From Streptomyces hundungensis (GTDB lineage: Bacteria > Actinomycetota > Actinomycetes > Streptomycetales > Streptomycetaceae): 64,000 bases of DNA. Shown here in pieces: positions 26,437 to 34,447 of the stretch (its first letter is position 1; each line of letters opens with the position of its first letter). The notes beneath the pieces were generated by a model, which was not told the origin of the DNA, ran no database searches, and was given only the letters and a program-made list of their open reading frames with translations. A program made the translations under genes and the position numbers. The stretch is from contig NZ_CP032698.1 in the NCBI RefSeq assembly GCF_003627815.1, positions 7,378,001 through 7,442,000 on the forward strand, in the 5' to 3' direction.

Positions 26437-27627
26437 GTGCACCTCGAATACACGCCTGAGCAGCAGCAGTTGCGCACCGAGCTGCGGACCTACTTCGCCG
26501 ACCTGGTGCCGGACGACGTCCACGCCCGGTACCCCGACCCGGCCGCGCAGAAGCGGTTCTACCGCGAGACCGTGCGCCGGCTCGGCCGGGACGGCTGGCT
26601 GGGGGTGGGATGGCCCACGGAGTACGGCGGACGCGGCCTCAGCCCCATGGAACAGTTCATCTTCTTCGACGAGGCCGCCCAGGCGGGCGTCCCCCTGCCG
26701 CTCATGGCGCTGAACACCGTCGGCCCGACGATCATGCGGTTCGGCACGGACGAGCAGAAGGCGTACTTCCTGCCGAAGATCCTCTCCGGCGAGATCGACT
26801 TCGCCATCGGCTACAGCGAACCCGACGCCGGCACCGACCTCGCGGCCCTGAAGACCCGGGCGGTGCGCGAGGGCGACGAGGCCACCGGCACGTACACGGT
26901 GAACGGTCAGAAGATCTGGACCACCAACGGAGACACCGCCGACTGGGTGTGGCTCGCCGTGCGCACCGACCCGGACGCCCCCGCGCACAAGGGCATCACC
27001 ATGCTGCTCGTGCCGACGTCCGACCCCGGCTACGGCTGCACCCTCATCAACACCCTCGCCTCGCACGACACCACGGCCAGCTATTACGAGAACATCCGGG
27101 TGCCCGCCACGCGCCGCGTCGGCGAGGAGAACAAGGGCTGGCGGCTGATCACCAACCAGCTGAACCACGAGCGGGTCACCCTGGCCGCGCACGGCACCAT
27201 GGCGATCCGCGCCCTGCACGACGTGCAGCGCTGGGCGGCGGACACCAAGCTCGCCGACGGCCGCCGCGTCATCGACCTCGGCTGGGTCCGCAAGAACCTC
27301 GCCCGCACCCACGCCCGCCTGGACGCGATGAAGCTCCTCAACTGGCAGATGGTCAACGCCGTCCAGGAGGGCACCCTCACCCCGCAGGACGCCTCCGCCG
27401 TCAAGGTGTACGGCTCGGAGGCGCGCCGGGACGCCTACGCCAGCCTCATGGAGGTCGTGGCGGCGGCCGCCCCGATGAAGGAGGGCTCCGCCCACACCGT
27501 CCTGCACGGCGAACTCGAACGCGGCTACCGCTCCGCCGTGATCTTCACCTTCGGCGGCGGCAACAACGAGATCCAGCGGGAGATCATCGCCTGGATCGGA
27601 CTGGGGATGCCACGGGTCCGGCGTTAG
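26437..27627 (+). CDS. Acyl-CoA dehydrogenase
   Basis: A 396-residue flavoprotein of the FadE class. The N-terminal helical domain starts L-E-Y-T-P-E-Q-Q-Q-L-R. The middle beta domain has the FAD/substrate segment I-G-Y-S-E-P-D-A-G-T-D-L-A and Q-K-I-W-T-T-N. The C-terminal helices include W-R-L-I-T-N-Q-L-N-H-E-R and the closing F-T-F-G-G-G-N-N-E-I-Q-R-E-I-I-A. It should oxidise an acyl-CoA to the 2-enoyl-CoA. The sequence style (long linker, N-x-E-I-Q-R-E) recalls the alpha2beta2-type dehydrogenases of sterol and other bulky acyl-CoAs, where it would need a partner; none is adjacent. The GTG follows GGAGGGG by ~3-4 nt. A KstR-like box overlaps the promoter. Confidence 0.9.
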   Translation: MHLEYTPEQQQLRTELRTYFADLVPDDVHARYPDPAAQKRFYRETVRRLGRDGWLGVGWPTEYGGRGLSPMEQFIFFDEAAQAGVPLPLMALNTVGPTIMRFGTDEQKAYFLPKILSGEIDFAIGYSEPDAGTDLAALKTRAVREGDEATGTYTVNGQKIWTTNGDTADWVWLAVRTDPDAPAHKGITMLLVPTSDPGYGCTLINTLASHDTTASYYENIRVPATRRVGEENKGWRLITNQLNHERVTLAAHGTMAIRALHDVQRWAADTKLADGRRVIDLGWVRKNLARTHARLDAMKLLNWQMVNAVQEGTLTPQDASAVKVYGSEARRDAYASLMEVVAAAAPMKEGSAHTVLHGELERGYRSAVIFTFGGGNNEIQREIIAWIGLGMPRVRR

Positions 27628-27767
27628 GCCGCGGTCACCGCGCGGCAGCCGCCCGTTGTCCTGATCGGACACCCGGTCCCTCCGACCCGTACCCCCGGCG
27701 GGAAGCGGCGACTAGCCTTTTCGGCAGGCGCGCCCGGCGCTGAGCGCACGCTCACTGGAGGTGGCGG

Positions 27768-28613
27768 ATGACGGACGCCGACCCGGGGTACTTCGGGCCC
27801 GACTCGGTCACCTGGCAGCTGCACAGCGACCCCATGATGTGGATCGCGGGCGTCCGCGCGCTCTACCTCCAGGCACTGCACCCACGGGCCGTGCGCGGGG
27901 TCATGCAGAACTCCGACTTCCGCCAGGACGCCTGGGGCCGCCTGATGCGTACGGCCGATTTCGTCGGGACGCTCTCGTACGGCACGAAGGAGGCCGCCGA
28001 ACAGGCCGGCGCCCGGGTGCGGCGGATCCACGCCCGGCTCAAGGCGGACGACCCCGAGACGGGGGAGCGGTTCGGGATCGACGACCCCGAGCTGCTCCTG
28101 TGGGTGCACTGCGCCGAGATCGACAGTTACCTCGGCGTCGTCCGGCGCTCCGGATTCCGTCTCGACGACGCCCAGGCGGACCGATACGTCGGCGAGCACC
28201 GGGTGGACGCCCGCCTGGTGGGGCTCGACCCGGCCGGCGTGCCCGGAACCGTCGCCGAGCTCGCCGCCTACTTCGACTCCATACGATCCCGTCTCGCGGC
28301 CACCTCCGACGCCCGGGCCGTCGACGACTTCCTGCGCCGCCCGCCCGTCCGCCCCCTGCTGGTCCCGGCGCGTGCGCTGGTGTGGCGGCGCGTGGCCGCC
28401 CTCGCCTACGCCTCACTGCCCCCGTACGCCCACGAGCTCTACGGCAGGCCCGCCCCCGCGGCGGGGACCGTGGACCGCCGTCTGACCCTGGCGGGAACGG
28501 CGCTGCGCCGCATTCCCCCGACCGTGCGCTGGCAGCTCCCGCCCCGGCACATCCTGAAGGCGGTCGCCCGGCTCGGGCCCCAGGCCCGACCCGCGCCGTA
28601 CACACTCCGCTGA
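27768..28613 (+). CDS. Oxygenase MpaB-like (DUF2236) protein
   Basis: A 281-residue protein with the DUF2236 pattern: G-P-D-S-V-T-W-Q-L-H-S-D-P, R-A-L-Y-L-Q-A-L-H-P-R-A-V-x-G-V (with the conserved His), then V-H-C-A-E-I-D-S-Y and a C-terminal helical part. Family members include the fungal MpaB oxygenase and the rubber oxygenase Lcp, which bind heme through a conserved His. Here the His near residue 44 is the candidate. Substrate unknown. It has a GGAGG site 6 nt before the ATG. It lies after an acyl-CoA dehydrogenase and before a protein kinase on the same strand. Confidence 0.85.
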   Translation: MTDADPGYFGPDSVTWQLHSDPMMWIAGVRALYLQALHPRAVRGVMQNSDFRQDAWGRLMRTADFVGTLSYGTKEAAEQAGARVRRIHARLKADDPETGERFGIDDPELLLWVHCAEIDSYLGVVRRSGFRLDDAQADRYVGEHRVDARLVGLDPAGVPGTVAELAAYFDSIRSRLAATSDARAVDDFLRRPPVRPLLVPARALVWRRVAALAYASLPPYAHELYGRPAPAAGTVDRRLTLAGTALRRIPPTVRWQLPPRHILKAVARLGPQARPAPYTLR

Positions 28614-28673
28614 AGGGCGGCCATACTGGTGGGGCCGGGCAGGGCGGGTCAGTGACGGGGGCGACGGCACCAG

Positions 28674-29705
28674 ATGGCGGAGACCAGGCTGATCCACGGC
28701 CGCTACCGGCTGCTCGACGTGATCGGGCGCGGCGGCATGGGCGAGGTGTGGCGGGCCCGCGACGAGTCGCTGGAGCGCCGGGTCGCGATCAAGCTGCTCA
28801 AGCCGCCGGCCCCGGGCCACGAGGAGTCCTTCGCCCGGGTCCTCAGGGAGCGCTTCCGGCGCGAGGCCCGGCTGGCGGCCGCGCTCCAGCACCGCGGGGT
28901 GACCGTCGTCCACGACTTCGGGGAGTACGAGGGCGGGCTCTATCTCGTGATGGAACTGCTGGAAGGCCGCAACCTCTGCGAGTGCCTCGACGACAACGAG
29001 CGGCGGCCGCTGCCGGTGGCGGACGTCGTGGACATCGCCGAGCAGGTCGCGGCGGCCCTCGCCTACACCCATCAACAGGGCATCGTGCACCGAGACTTGA
29101 AGCCCGCGAACATCATGCGGCTCGACGACGGCACCGTGAAGATCTGTGACTTCGGCATCGCCCGCCTCGGCGCCGACATCGACCTCACGAGCGGGCTCAC
29201 CGGCACCGGCATCGCCATGGGCACCCCGCACTACATGTCGCCGGAGCAGATCGGCGGCGACGAGGTCGACCACCGCAGCGATCTGTACTCGCTCGGCTGT
29301 GTGCTGTACGAACTCTCCACCGGGGCGCCACCGTTCGACCTGGACGACACCTGGGCGGTGCTCGTCGGGCACCGCGACACCGAGCCCCTTCCGCCGCGCG
29401 AGCACCGTGCCGAGCTTCCCGGGTTCCTCGATCGCGTGGTGCTCGACCTGCTGTCCAAGGATCCGGGCCAACGTCCTTACGACGCGGGGGAGTTGTCGGC
29501 GCGGCTTGCCGCGGGGCGGGCTGCGGGGGGTTCCCTTGGTGGTTCGGTGCCGGTGGCGCCGCGTGCGGCCCGGCTCCCGGCCTGGACGAAGGGGATGACC
29601 GCCGGGCACAAGGCGGCCCGGGTCCCTTCTCCGGCCGACCCGGCCGACCCCGCCGCGGGCCTCACCCGAGAGTGGACCGCCTTGCGCAGTTCCCCGCGCC
29701 CCTGA
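28674..29705 (+). CDS. Soluble PknB-type serine/threonine protein kinase
   Basis: A 343-residue Hanks-type kinase. The Gly-rich loop is I-G-R-G-G-M-G-E-V (~17-25), the ATP Lys is in V-A-I-K-L-L, the catalytic loop H-R-D-L-K-P-A-N is at 139-146, the D-F-G at ~159-161, and G-T-P-H-Y-M-S-P-E-Q follows as P+1 loop. After residue ~280 comes a short Ala/Pro-rich tail with no transmembrane helix or PASTA domains, so it is cytoplasmic. The last residues, R-S-S-P-R-P, and the stop are encoded by a reverse copy of intergenic repeat A, suggesting that the natural end was lost or extended. It begins 60 bp after the MpaB-like gene. Confidence 0.92.
   Translation: MAETRLIHGRYRLLDVIGRGGMGEVWRARDESLERRVAIKLLKPPAPGHEESFARVLRERFRREARLAAALQHRGVTVVHDFGEYEGGLYLVMELLEGRNLCECLDDNERRPLPVADVVDIAEQVAAALAYTHQQGIVHRDLKPANIMRLDDGTVKICDFGIARLGADIDLTSGLTGTGIAMGTPHYMSPEQIGGDEVDHRSDLYSLGCVLYELSTGAPPFDLDDTWAVLVGHRDTEPLPPREHRAELPGFLDRVVLDLLSKDPGQRPYDAGELSARLAAGRAAGGSLGGSVPVAPRAARLPAWTKGMTAGHKAARVPSPADPADPAAGLTREWTALRSSPRP
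29682..29703 (-). repeat. Reverse copy of repeat family A at the kinase 3' end
   Basis: This stretch is the reverse complement of the GGGGCGCGGGGAACTGCGCR core that is tandemly repeated at 12235-12490. It encodes the last codons of the kinase, and the TGA stop begins where the repeat ends. Confidence 0.8.
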
Positions 29706-29774
29706 ACCCCCTGAAACCTGCCGGCGCCCTGGAAACCCGGCCCGGACGTGGGCGGGGGCGTGTTATCAAGGGGT

Positions 29775-31340
29775 ATGGGGCTGCGTAGAGCGTTCGATCG
29801 TGAGCTGTATGACGTCGTCATCGTCGGCGGGGGCCACAACGGCCTGGTTGCCGCCGCCTATCTCGCTCGGGCCGGCAAGTCCGTCCTGGTGCTCGAACGG
29901 CTTGGCCGTACCGGTGGTGCGGCCGTGTCCACTCGGCCCTTCGCGGGGGTGGACGCCCGGCTCTCGCGCTACTCCTACCTCGTCTCGCTGCTGCCGAAGA
30001 AGATCGTCGACGATCTCGCGCTGGACTTCGCGGTCCGCAAACGCACCGTGTCCTCGTACACGCCGACCCTGCGCGAAGGACGTCCCGGCGGGCTCCTGGT
30101 CGGCGGCGGGCGGGAGCGCACCGCCGCGTCGTTTCGTCAACTGACCGGATCGGATGCGGAGTTCACCGCCTGGCAGAGTTTCTACGACACGACGCGGCAG
30201 GTGGCCGAGCGGGTCTTCCCCACGCTGACCGAGCCGCTGCCCAGCGCCGCCGCGCTGCGGGCGCGGGTGAGCGACGACGCCGCGTGGCGGATGCTGTTCG
30301 AGGAGCCCATCGGCGTCGCCGTCGAGGAACGCTTCAGCGACGACCTGGTGCGCGGCGTCGTACTCACGGACGCCCTGATCGGCACCTTCGCCGACGCCCA
30401 CGACCCCTCGCTCGCCCAGAACCGCTGCTTCCTCTACCACGTGATCGGCCAGGGAACCGGGGACTGGGACGTCCCCGTCGGCGGCATGGGCGCCCTCACC
30501 GACGCACTCGCCGGGGCGGCTCGATCGGCCGGAGCGGAGATTGTCACCGGGCACGAGGTGACCGCGATCCGCACCGACGGGACCGAGGCGGAGGTCGGCT
30601 ATGTCACCGGCGACACCTCCGGCACCGTGGCCGCCCGGCACGTCCTGGTGAACGCCTCCCCGCGAGCCCTCGCCGACCTCACCGGCTCCGCGCCGCCCGA
30701 GCCCGCGGAGGGCGCCCAGCTGAAGGTCAACATGCTGCTCACACGGCTGCCCCGGCTCCGGGACACCGCGGTGGACCCGAGGGAGGCCTTCGCCGGAACC
30801 TTCCACATCGCCGAGGGATACGGCCAGTTGGCGACCGCCTACGCCGAGGCCGCGCGCGGCGAGCTGCCCGGCGCACCGCCCTCGGAGATCTACTGCCACT
30901 CCCTGACCGACCCCTCGATCCTCGGCCCCGACCTCGCCCGCCGGGGCTACCAGACCCTCACCCTGTTCGGTCTGCACACTCCGGCCCGGCTGTTCGCCGG
31001 CGACAACGACAAGGCGCGCGAACTGCTGCTCTCCGCCACCCTCGCCCAACTCGACGCCCACCTCGACGAACCGCTCGCCGACTGTCTGGCACGGGACGCC
31101 GACGGCCGCCCCTGCATCGAGGCGAAGACGCCCCTGGACCTGGAGCGCGATCTGCGGCTGCCCGGCGGCCACATCTTCCACGGCGCACTCGCCTTCCCCT
31201 ACGGCGACGAGTCCACGGGCCGCTGGGGGGTCGAGACGAGCCATCCGAACGTGCTGCTGTGCGGGGCGGGCGCGGTGCGCGGCGGCGGTGTGAGCGGCAT
31301 CCCCGGCCACAACGCGGCGATGGCCGTGCTCGGTCGGTGA
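29775..31340 (+). CDS. FAD-dependent oxidoreductase, phytoene desaturase-like (PYROXD2 group)
   Basis: A 521-residue flavoprotein. It begins Y-D-V-V-I-V-G-G-G-H-N-G-L-V-A-A-A-Y-L-A-R-A-G, the ADP-binding Rossmann loop at residues ~13-33, followed by V-L-E-R and G-G-A-A, as in CrtI-like amine-oxidase/desaturase enzymes. The C-terminus has the second FAD segment L-L-C-G-A-G-A-V-R-G-G-G-V-S-G-I-P-G-H-N-A-A. The lack of carotenoid genes nearby and overall similarity to PYROXD2-type proteins argue against a carotenoid role; the substrate is unknown. The ATG at 29775 lies close behind AAGGGG; GTGs at 29748 and 29760 are possible alternatives. Confidence 0.85.
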   Translation: MGLRRAFDRELYDVVIVGGGHNGLVAAAYLARAGKSVLVLERLGRTGGAAVSTRPFAGVDARLSRYSYLVSLLPKKIVDDLALDFAVRKRTVSSYTPTLREGRPGGLLVGGGRERTAASFRQLTGSDAEFTAWQSFYDTTRQVAERVFPTLTEPLPSAAALRARVSDDAAWRMLFEEPIGVAVEERFSDDLVRGVVLTDALIGTFADAHDPSLAQNRCFLYHVIGQGTGDWDVPVGGMGALTDALAGAARSAGAEIVTGHEVTAIRTDGTEAEVGYVTGDTSGTVAARHVLVNASPRALADLTGSAPPEPAEGAQLKVNMLLTRLPRLRDTAVDPREAFAGTFHIAEGYGQLATAYAEAARGELPGAPPSEIYCHSLTDPSILGPDLARRGYQTLTLFGLHTPARLFAGDNDKARELLLSATLAQLDAHLDEPLADCLARDADGRPCIEAKTPLDLERDLRLPGGHIFHGALAFPYGDESTGRWGVETSHPNVLLCGAGAVRGGGVSGIPGHNAAMAVLGR

Positions 31341-31374
31341 GCGACCGCCGCCCTCAACTGCTGCTTCGGCAGGC

Positions 31375-33138
31375 TCAGTTCGGGGAGCGTGTCCAGCCCG
31401 CCGCCTCGATCCGGGCGGCGTCGTGCGGCCGGGACTCGTCGAAGAGGACCCGGCCGTCCTCGACGATCCGCAGCCCGTCCACATACACCCCACGGCCGAC
31501 GTACAGGGGGCCGGTGGTGTACCGCCAGCGCAGCCGCACCGGTCCCGCGGGCCGGTCGCCCAGATCCGCGTCGACCTCGTGCCAGACCCGGCCGGACCAT
31601 CCCGTCACCGATCCCGCGGGGTGCTCCACGGCCGTCTCCCCGGGGAGCGCGGTCCTGAACGGCACGGCCCGCCAGGCCCCTTCGGGCCCCGCCGAGGCCT
31701 CCAAGGTGACGGTGCCCACGCCCGGCTCGGTGTCCCACCACAGCGCGCAGCTCAGGCGGAGCCTGGCGGCCGCGGGAGTGCGGGGCAGGGTGAGAGTGGC
31801 GGTGGTCCCGCGCGCCATGCCGGCGAACCAGGACTCCCCGCCGTGAGCGGGGCGTACCGGGACCGCGCGGGCGAGGGCGTCGCCCGCGGCCACCCGGGGC
31901 GCCGAGCCGGAGCGCCAGGTGCGGACCGGGTGCACGGAGTTGGCGAGCAGCACGAGGAAGGTGTCGGTGCCGGGGTCGATGACGATGCTGGTGCCGGTGA
32001 ACCCCGTGTGCCCGGCGCTGCGCGGGGTGGCCATCGCGCCCATGTACCAGTGCTGGTACAGCTCGAAGCCCAGGCCGTGCTCGTGGCCGGGGAAGGCCGA
32101 GTTGAGGTCGGTGAACAGCAGCCCCACGGAGGCGGGGTTCAGGATCCTGGCCCGCCCGTAGACACCGCCGTTCAACAGGGTCCGGGCGAGGACCGCGAGG
32201 TCCCAGGCGCACGAGAACACCCCGGCATGACCGGCCACCCCGCCGAGGCAGTACGCGTTCTCGTCGTGGACCTCGCCCCACACCAGGCCCCGGTCGAGCC
32301 CCGACCACGGCCTTCGGGCGTCCTCGGTCGCGGCGATCCTCGGCTTCCAGGACGCGGGCGGGTTGTAGCGGGTGCTGCGCATCCCGAGCGGAGCGGTGAT
32401 CTCGTCGTGGAGCAGTACGTCCAGCGGGCGCCCGGTGATCCTCTCCAGGACCAGCTGGAGCGAGATCAGATTCAGATCGGAGTAGAGGTAGGCGCTGCCG
32501 GGCACGGCGGCCGGGGCCTCGTTCCAGATGAGCCTCAGCTTCGCCTCGCGGGTCGGCGCCCCGTACAGCGGGATCCAGGAGCGGAACCCGGAGGTGTGGG
32601 TGAGCAACTGCCGTACGGTGACGGCCTGTTTGCCCGCCGCGCCGAACTCGGGCAGATACGCGGCGACGGGGCGGTCCAGGGCCAGCGCGCCCCGCTCGAT
32701 CTGCTGGACGGCGAGCAGCGAGGTGAACAGTTTGGAGAGGGAGGCGAGGTCGTACACCGTGTCCTCGCTCGCCGCGATCCGGTCCTGGGGCGGCAGCTCC
32801 ACGGCCCGGTCGCTCTGCTCGTCGTACCTCTCGTAGCGCACCGCGCTGCCGATCGCCCGGTGCAGCGCCACCGTGTCGCCGCGCCCCGCGAGCAGCACGG
32901 CGCTCGCGTACCAGGGGTGCCGGGGAGAGGGGCCGAGGTAGCGCTCGGCCTCCTCGACCAGACGGTCCAGATGCTCGGGCAGCAGTCCGGCCCGCTCGGC
33001 CCGGCCGTGCCGCAGCGTGCGTCCCCGCTCGTCCGCCGTCGCCGTCCCCGGCATCGAGCCCCCCATCAGCACGCCTCCCAGCACCACGGCCGCACCGGCC
33101 AGTCGTCGTCTGCTCATGCCCGGGACTTCCGCGGCCAT
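31375..33138 (-). CDS. Secreted serine hydrolase (beta-lactamase/esterase family) with C-terminal beta-sandwich
   Basis: A 587-residue exported enzyme. The N-terminus S-R-R-R-L-A-G-A-A-V-V-L-G-G-V is a signal peptide with a Tat-like Arg run. The class C beta-lactamase fold follows: S-L-S-K (SxxK nucleophile near residue 133), Y-S-D-L-N in the YxN position, and H-T-G in place of K-T-G. After ~440 comes a beta-sandwich resembling carbohydrate-binding or metalloprotease accessory domains, with W-H-E-V-D-A-D-L and R-W-R-Y-T-T-G. Such proteins act on peptidoglycan peptides or esters. I chose ATG 33138; ATG 33117 (M-S-R-R-R) is a near-equal alternative. Two GAAA...TTTC dyads precede it. Confidence 0.85.
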   Translation of the reverse strand: MAAEVPGMSRRRLAGAAVVLGGVLMGGSMPGTATADERGRTLRHGRAERAGLLPEHLDRLVEEAERYLGPSPRHPWYASAVLLAGRGDTVALHRAIGSAVRYERYDEQSDRAVELPPQDRIAASEDTVYDLASLSKLFTSLLAVQQIERGALALDRPVAAYLPEFGAAGKQAVTVRQLLTHTSGFRSWIPLYGAPTREAKLRLIWNEAPAAVPGSAYLYSDLNLISLQLVLERITGRPLDVLLHDEITAPLGMRSTRYNPPASWKPRIAATEDARRPWSGLDRGLVWGEVHDENAYCLGGVAGHAGVFSCAWDLAVLARTLLNGGVYGRARILNPASVGLLFTDLNSAFPGHEHGLGFELYQHWYMGAMATPRSAGHTGFTGTSIVIDPGTDTFLVLLANSVHPVRTWRSGSAPRVAAGDALARAVPVRPAHGGESWFAGMARGTTATLTLPRTPAAARLRLSCALWWDTEPGVGTVTLEASAGPEGAWRAVPFRTALPGETAVEHPAGSVTGWSGRVWHEVDADLGDRPAGPVRLRWRYTTGPLYVGRGVYVDGLRIVEDGRVLFDESRPHDAARIEAAGWTRSPN

Positions 33139-33176
33139 CGGCTCGCACCTCTTCCTGACGCGCCGCCCGACGCGGT

Positions 33177-33217
33177 GAAAGTATCTTTCGTGATCACATC
33201 GATCATCGGAAACTTTC
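33177..33217. promoter_or_regulatory. Two GAAAN(n)TTTC dyads before the serine hydrolase
   Basis: GAAAG-TAT-CTTTC (33177-33189) and GAAA-C-TTTC (33209-33217) lie 39 and 71 bp upstream of the serine hydrolase start. Paired related dyads suggest an operator. RpiR-type cell-wall-sugar regulators bind GAAA/TTTC-type sites, but the link is only suggestive. Confidence 0.4.
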
Positions 33218-33278
33218 TTCCCCGGTACTGGCCGTGTCAATGATCCGTCGGGGGCGCCGAGGGCGTGGCGCAAAGAAA

Positions 33279-33293
33279 CTGACGCAGCATCAG
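33279..33293. promoter_or_regulatory. TetR-like operator CTGAC-GCAGC-ATCAG
   Basis: An imperfect dyad 45 bp upstream of the nitronate monooxygenase start. It shares arms and spacing with CTGAC-TGACT-GTCAG at 42408 between fadD and echA, so one regulator may serve both acyl-CoA loci. Confidence 0.45.
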
Positions 33294-33337
33294 AAAATCT
33301 CTTCCCTCGTCGCTCCTGCTGCGGCATCCTGCGCCCC

Positions 33338-34447
33338 ATGCAGACGGAGCTGAGCAAGAAACTGGGAGTGGAGCACGCCGTCTTCGGCTTCACGCCGTTT
33401 CCGGCGGTGGCCGCGGCCATCACCCGGGCCGGCGGATTCGGCGTGCTCGGCGCGGTCCGCTACACGGCCCCGGACGACCTGGCCCGTGATCTCGACTGGA
33501 TGCAGGAGCACACCGAAGGCCTGCCCTACGGCCTCGACGTGGTGATGCCCGCCAAGAAGGTCGAGGGGGCCGGCGAGGCCGAGATCGAGGCCATGATCCC
33601 CGAGACGCACCGGCGTTTCGTGCGCGAGACCCTGGCCAAGCACGGCGTGCCCGAGCTCGCCGGGGGAGAGGCCTCGGGCTGGCGCATCACCGGCTGGATG
33701 GAACAGGTGGCCCGCAACCAGCTCGACGTCGCCTTCGACTATCCGATCAAGCTGCTCGCCAACGCGCTCGGTTCGCCCCCCGCCGACGTCATCGAGCGCG
33801 CCCACGACCGGGGTGTGCCGGTGGCCGCGCTCGCCGGCAGCGCCCGCCACGCCCGTCACCACGCCGAGGCGGGCATCGACGTCGTCGTCGCCCAGGGCTA
33901 CGAGGCCGGCGGCCACACCGGGGAGATCGCCACCATGGTGCTGGTCCCCGAAGTCGTGGACGCCGTCGGCCCCTTGCCGGTGCTCGCGGCCGGGGGCATC
34001 GGCAGTGGCGAGCAGATCGCCGCCGGGCTCGCGCTCGGCGCCCAGGGCGTCTGGCTCGGCTCGCTCTGGCTCACCACCACCGAGGCCGAACTCCACTCCC
34101 GCGCGCTGACCCGCAAACTTCTCGCGGCGGGCTCGGGCGACACCGTCCGCTCCCGGGCCCTCACCGGCAAGCCCGCCCGCCAACTGCGCACCGAGTGGAC
34201 CGACGCCTGGGACGACCCGGCGGGACCCGGCACCCTGCCCATGCCGCTCCAGGGCCTCCTCGTCGCCGAGGCCGTCTCGCGCATCCAGAAGTACGAGGTC
34301 GAACCGCTGCTCGGCACACCTGTAGGCCAGATCGTGGGGAAGATGACCGCCGAACGCAGCGTCCAGGACACCTTCGACGAGCTGACGCGGGGCTTCGAGC
34401 GCGCCGTCGACCGCATCAACCGCATCGCCGGGAGGGACGCCCGATGA
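33338..34447 (+). CDS. Nitronate monooxygenase family flavoprotein (2-nitropropane dioxygenase type)
   Basis: A 369-residue FMN TIM-barrel protein. The N-terminal A-V-F-G-F-T-P-F-P-A-V, the central V-V-A-Q-G-Y-E-A-G-G-H-T-G (the family QGxEAGGHxG motif with the catalytic His, ~188-200), then V-L-A-A-G-G-I-G-S-G phosphate-binding loop and G-V-W-L-G-S are all present. Members oxidise nitronates or act as enoyl reductase/unknown oxidoreductases in acyl-CoA pathways. It overlaps the downstream acyl-CoA synthetase in ATGA, so the two are translationally coupled and likely act in one pathway. No clear ribosome-binding site precedes the ATG. Confidence 0.88.
   Translation: MQTELSKKLGVEHAVFGFTPFPAVAAAITRAGGFGVLGAVRYTAPDDLARDLDWMQEHTEGLPYGLDVVMPAKKVEGAGEAEIEAMIPETHRRFVRETLAKHGVPELAGGEASGWRITGWMEQVARNQLDVAFDYPIKLLANALGSPPADVIERAHDRGVPVAALAGSARHARHHAEAGIDVVVAQGYEAGGHTGEIATMVLVPEVVDAVGPLPVLAAGGIGSGEQIAAGLALGAQGVWLGSLWLTTTEAELHSRALTRKLLAAGSGDTVRSRALTGKPARQLRTEWTDAWDDPAGPGTLPMPLQGLLVAEAVSRIQKYEVEPLLGTPVGQIVGKMTAERSVQDTFDELTRGFERAVDRINRIAGRDAR

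Noticed and set aside
26437..28613. Acyl-CoA dehydrogenase and MpaB-like gene as a rubber or sterol operon
   Set aside because: 140 bp apart with its own ribosome-binding site and no shared operator; a common pathway is not supported.
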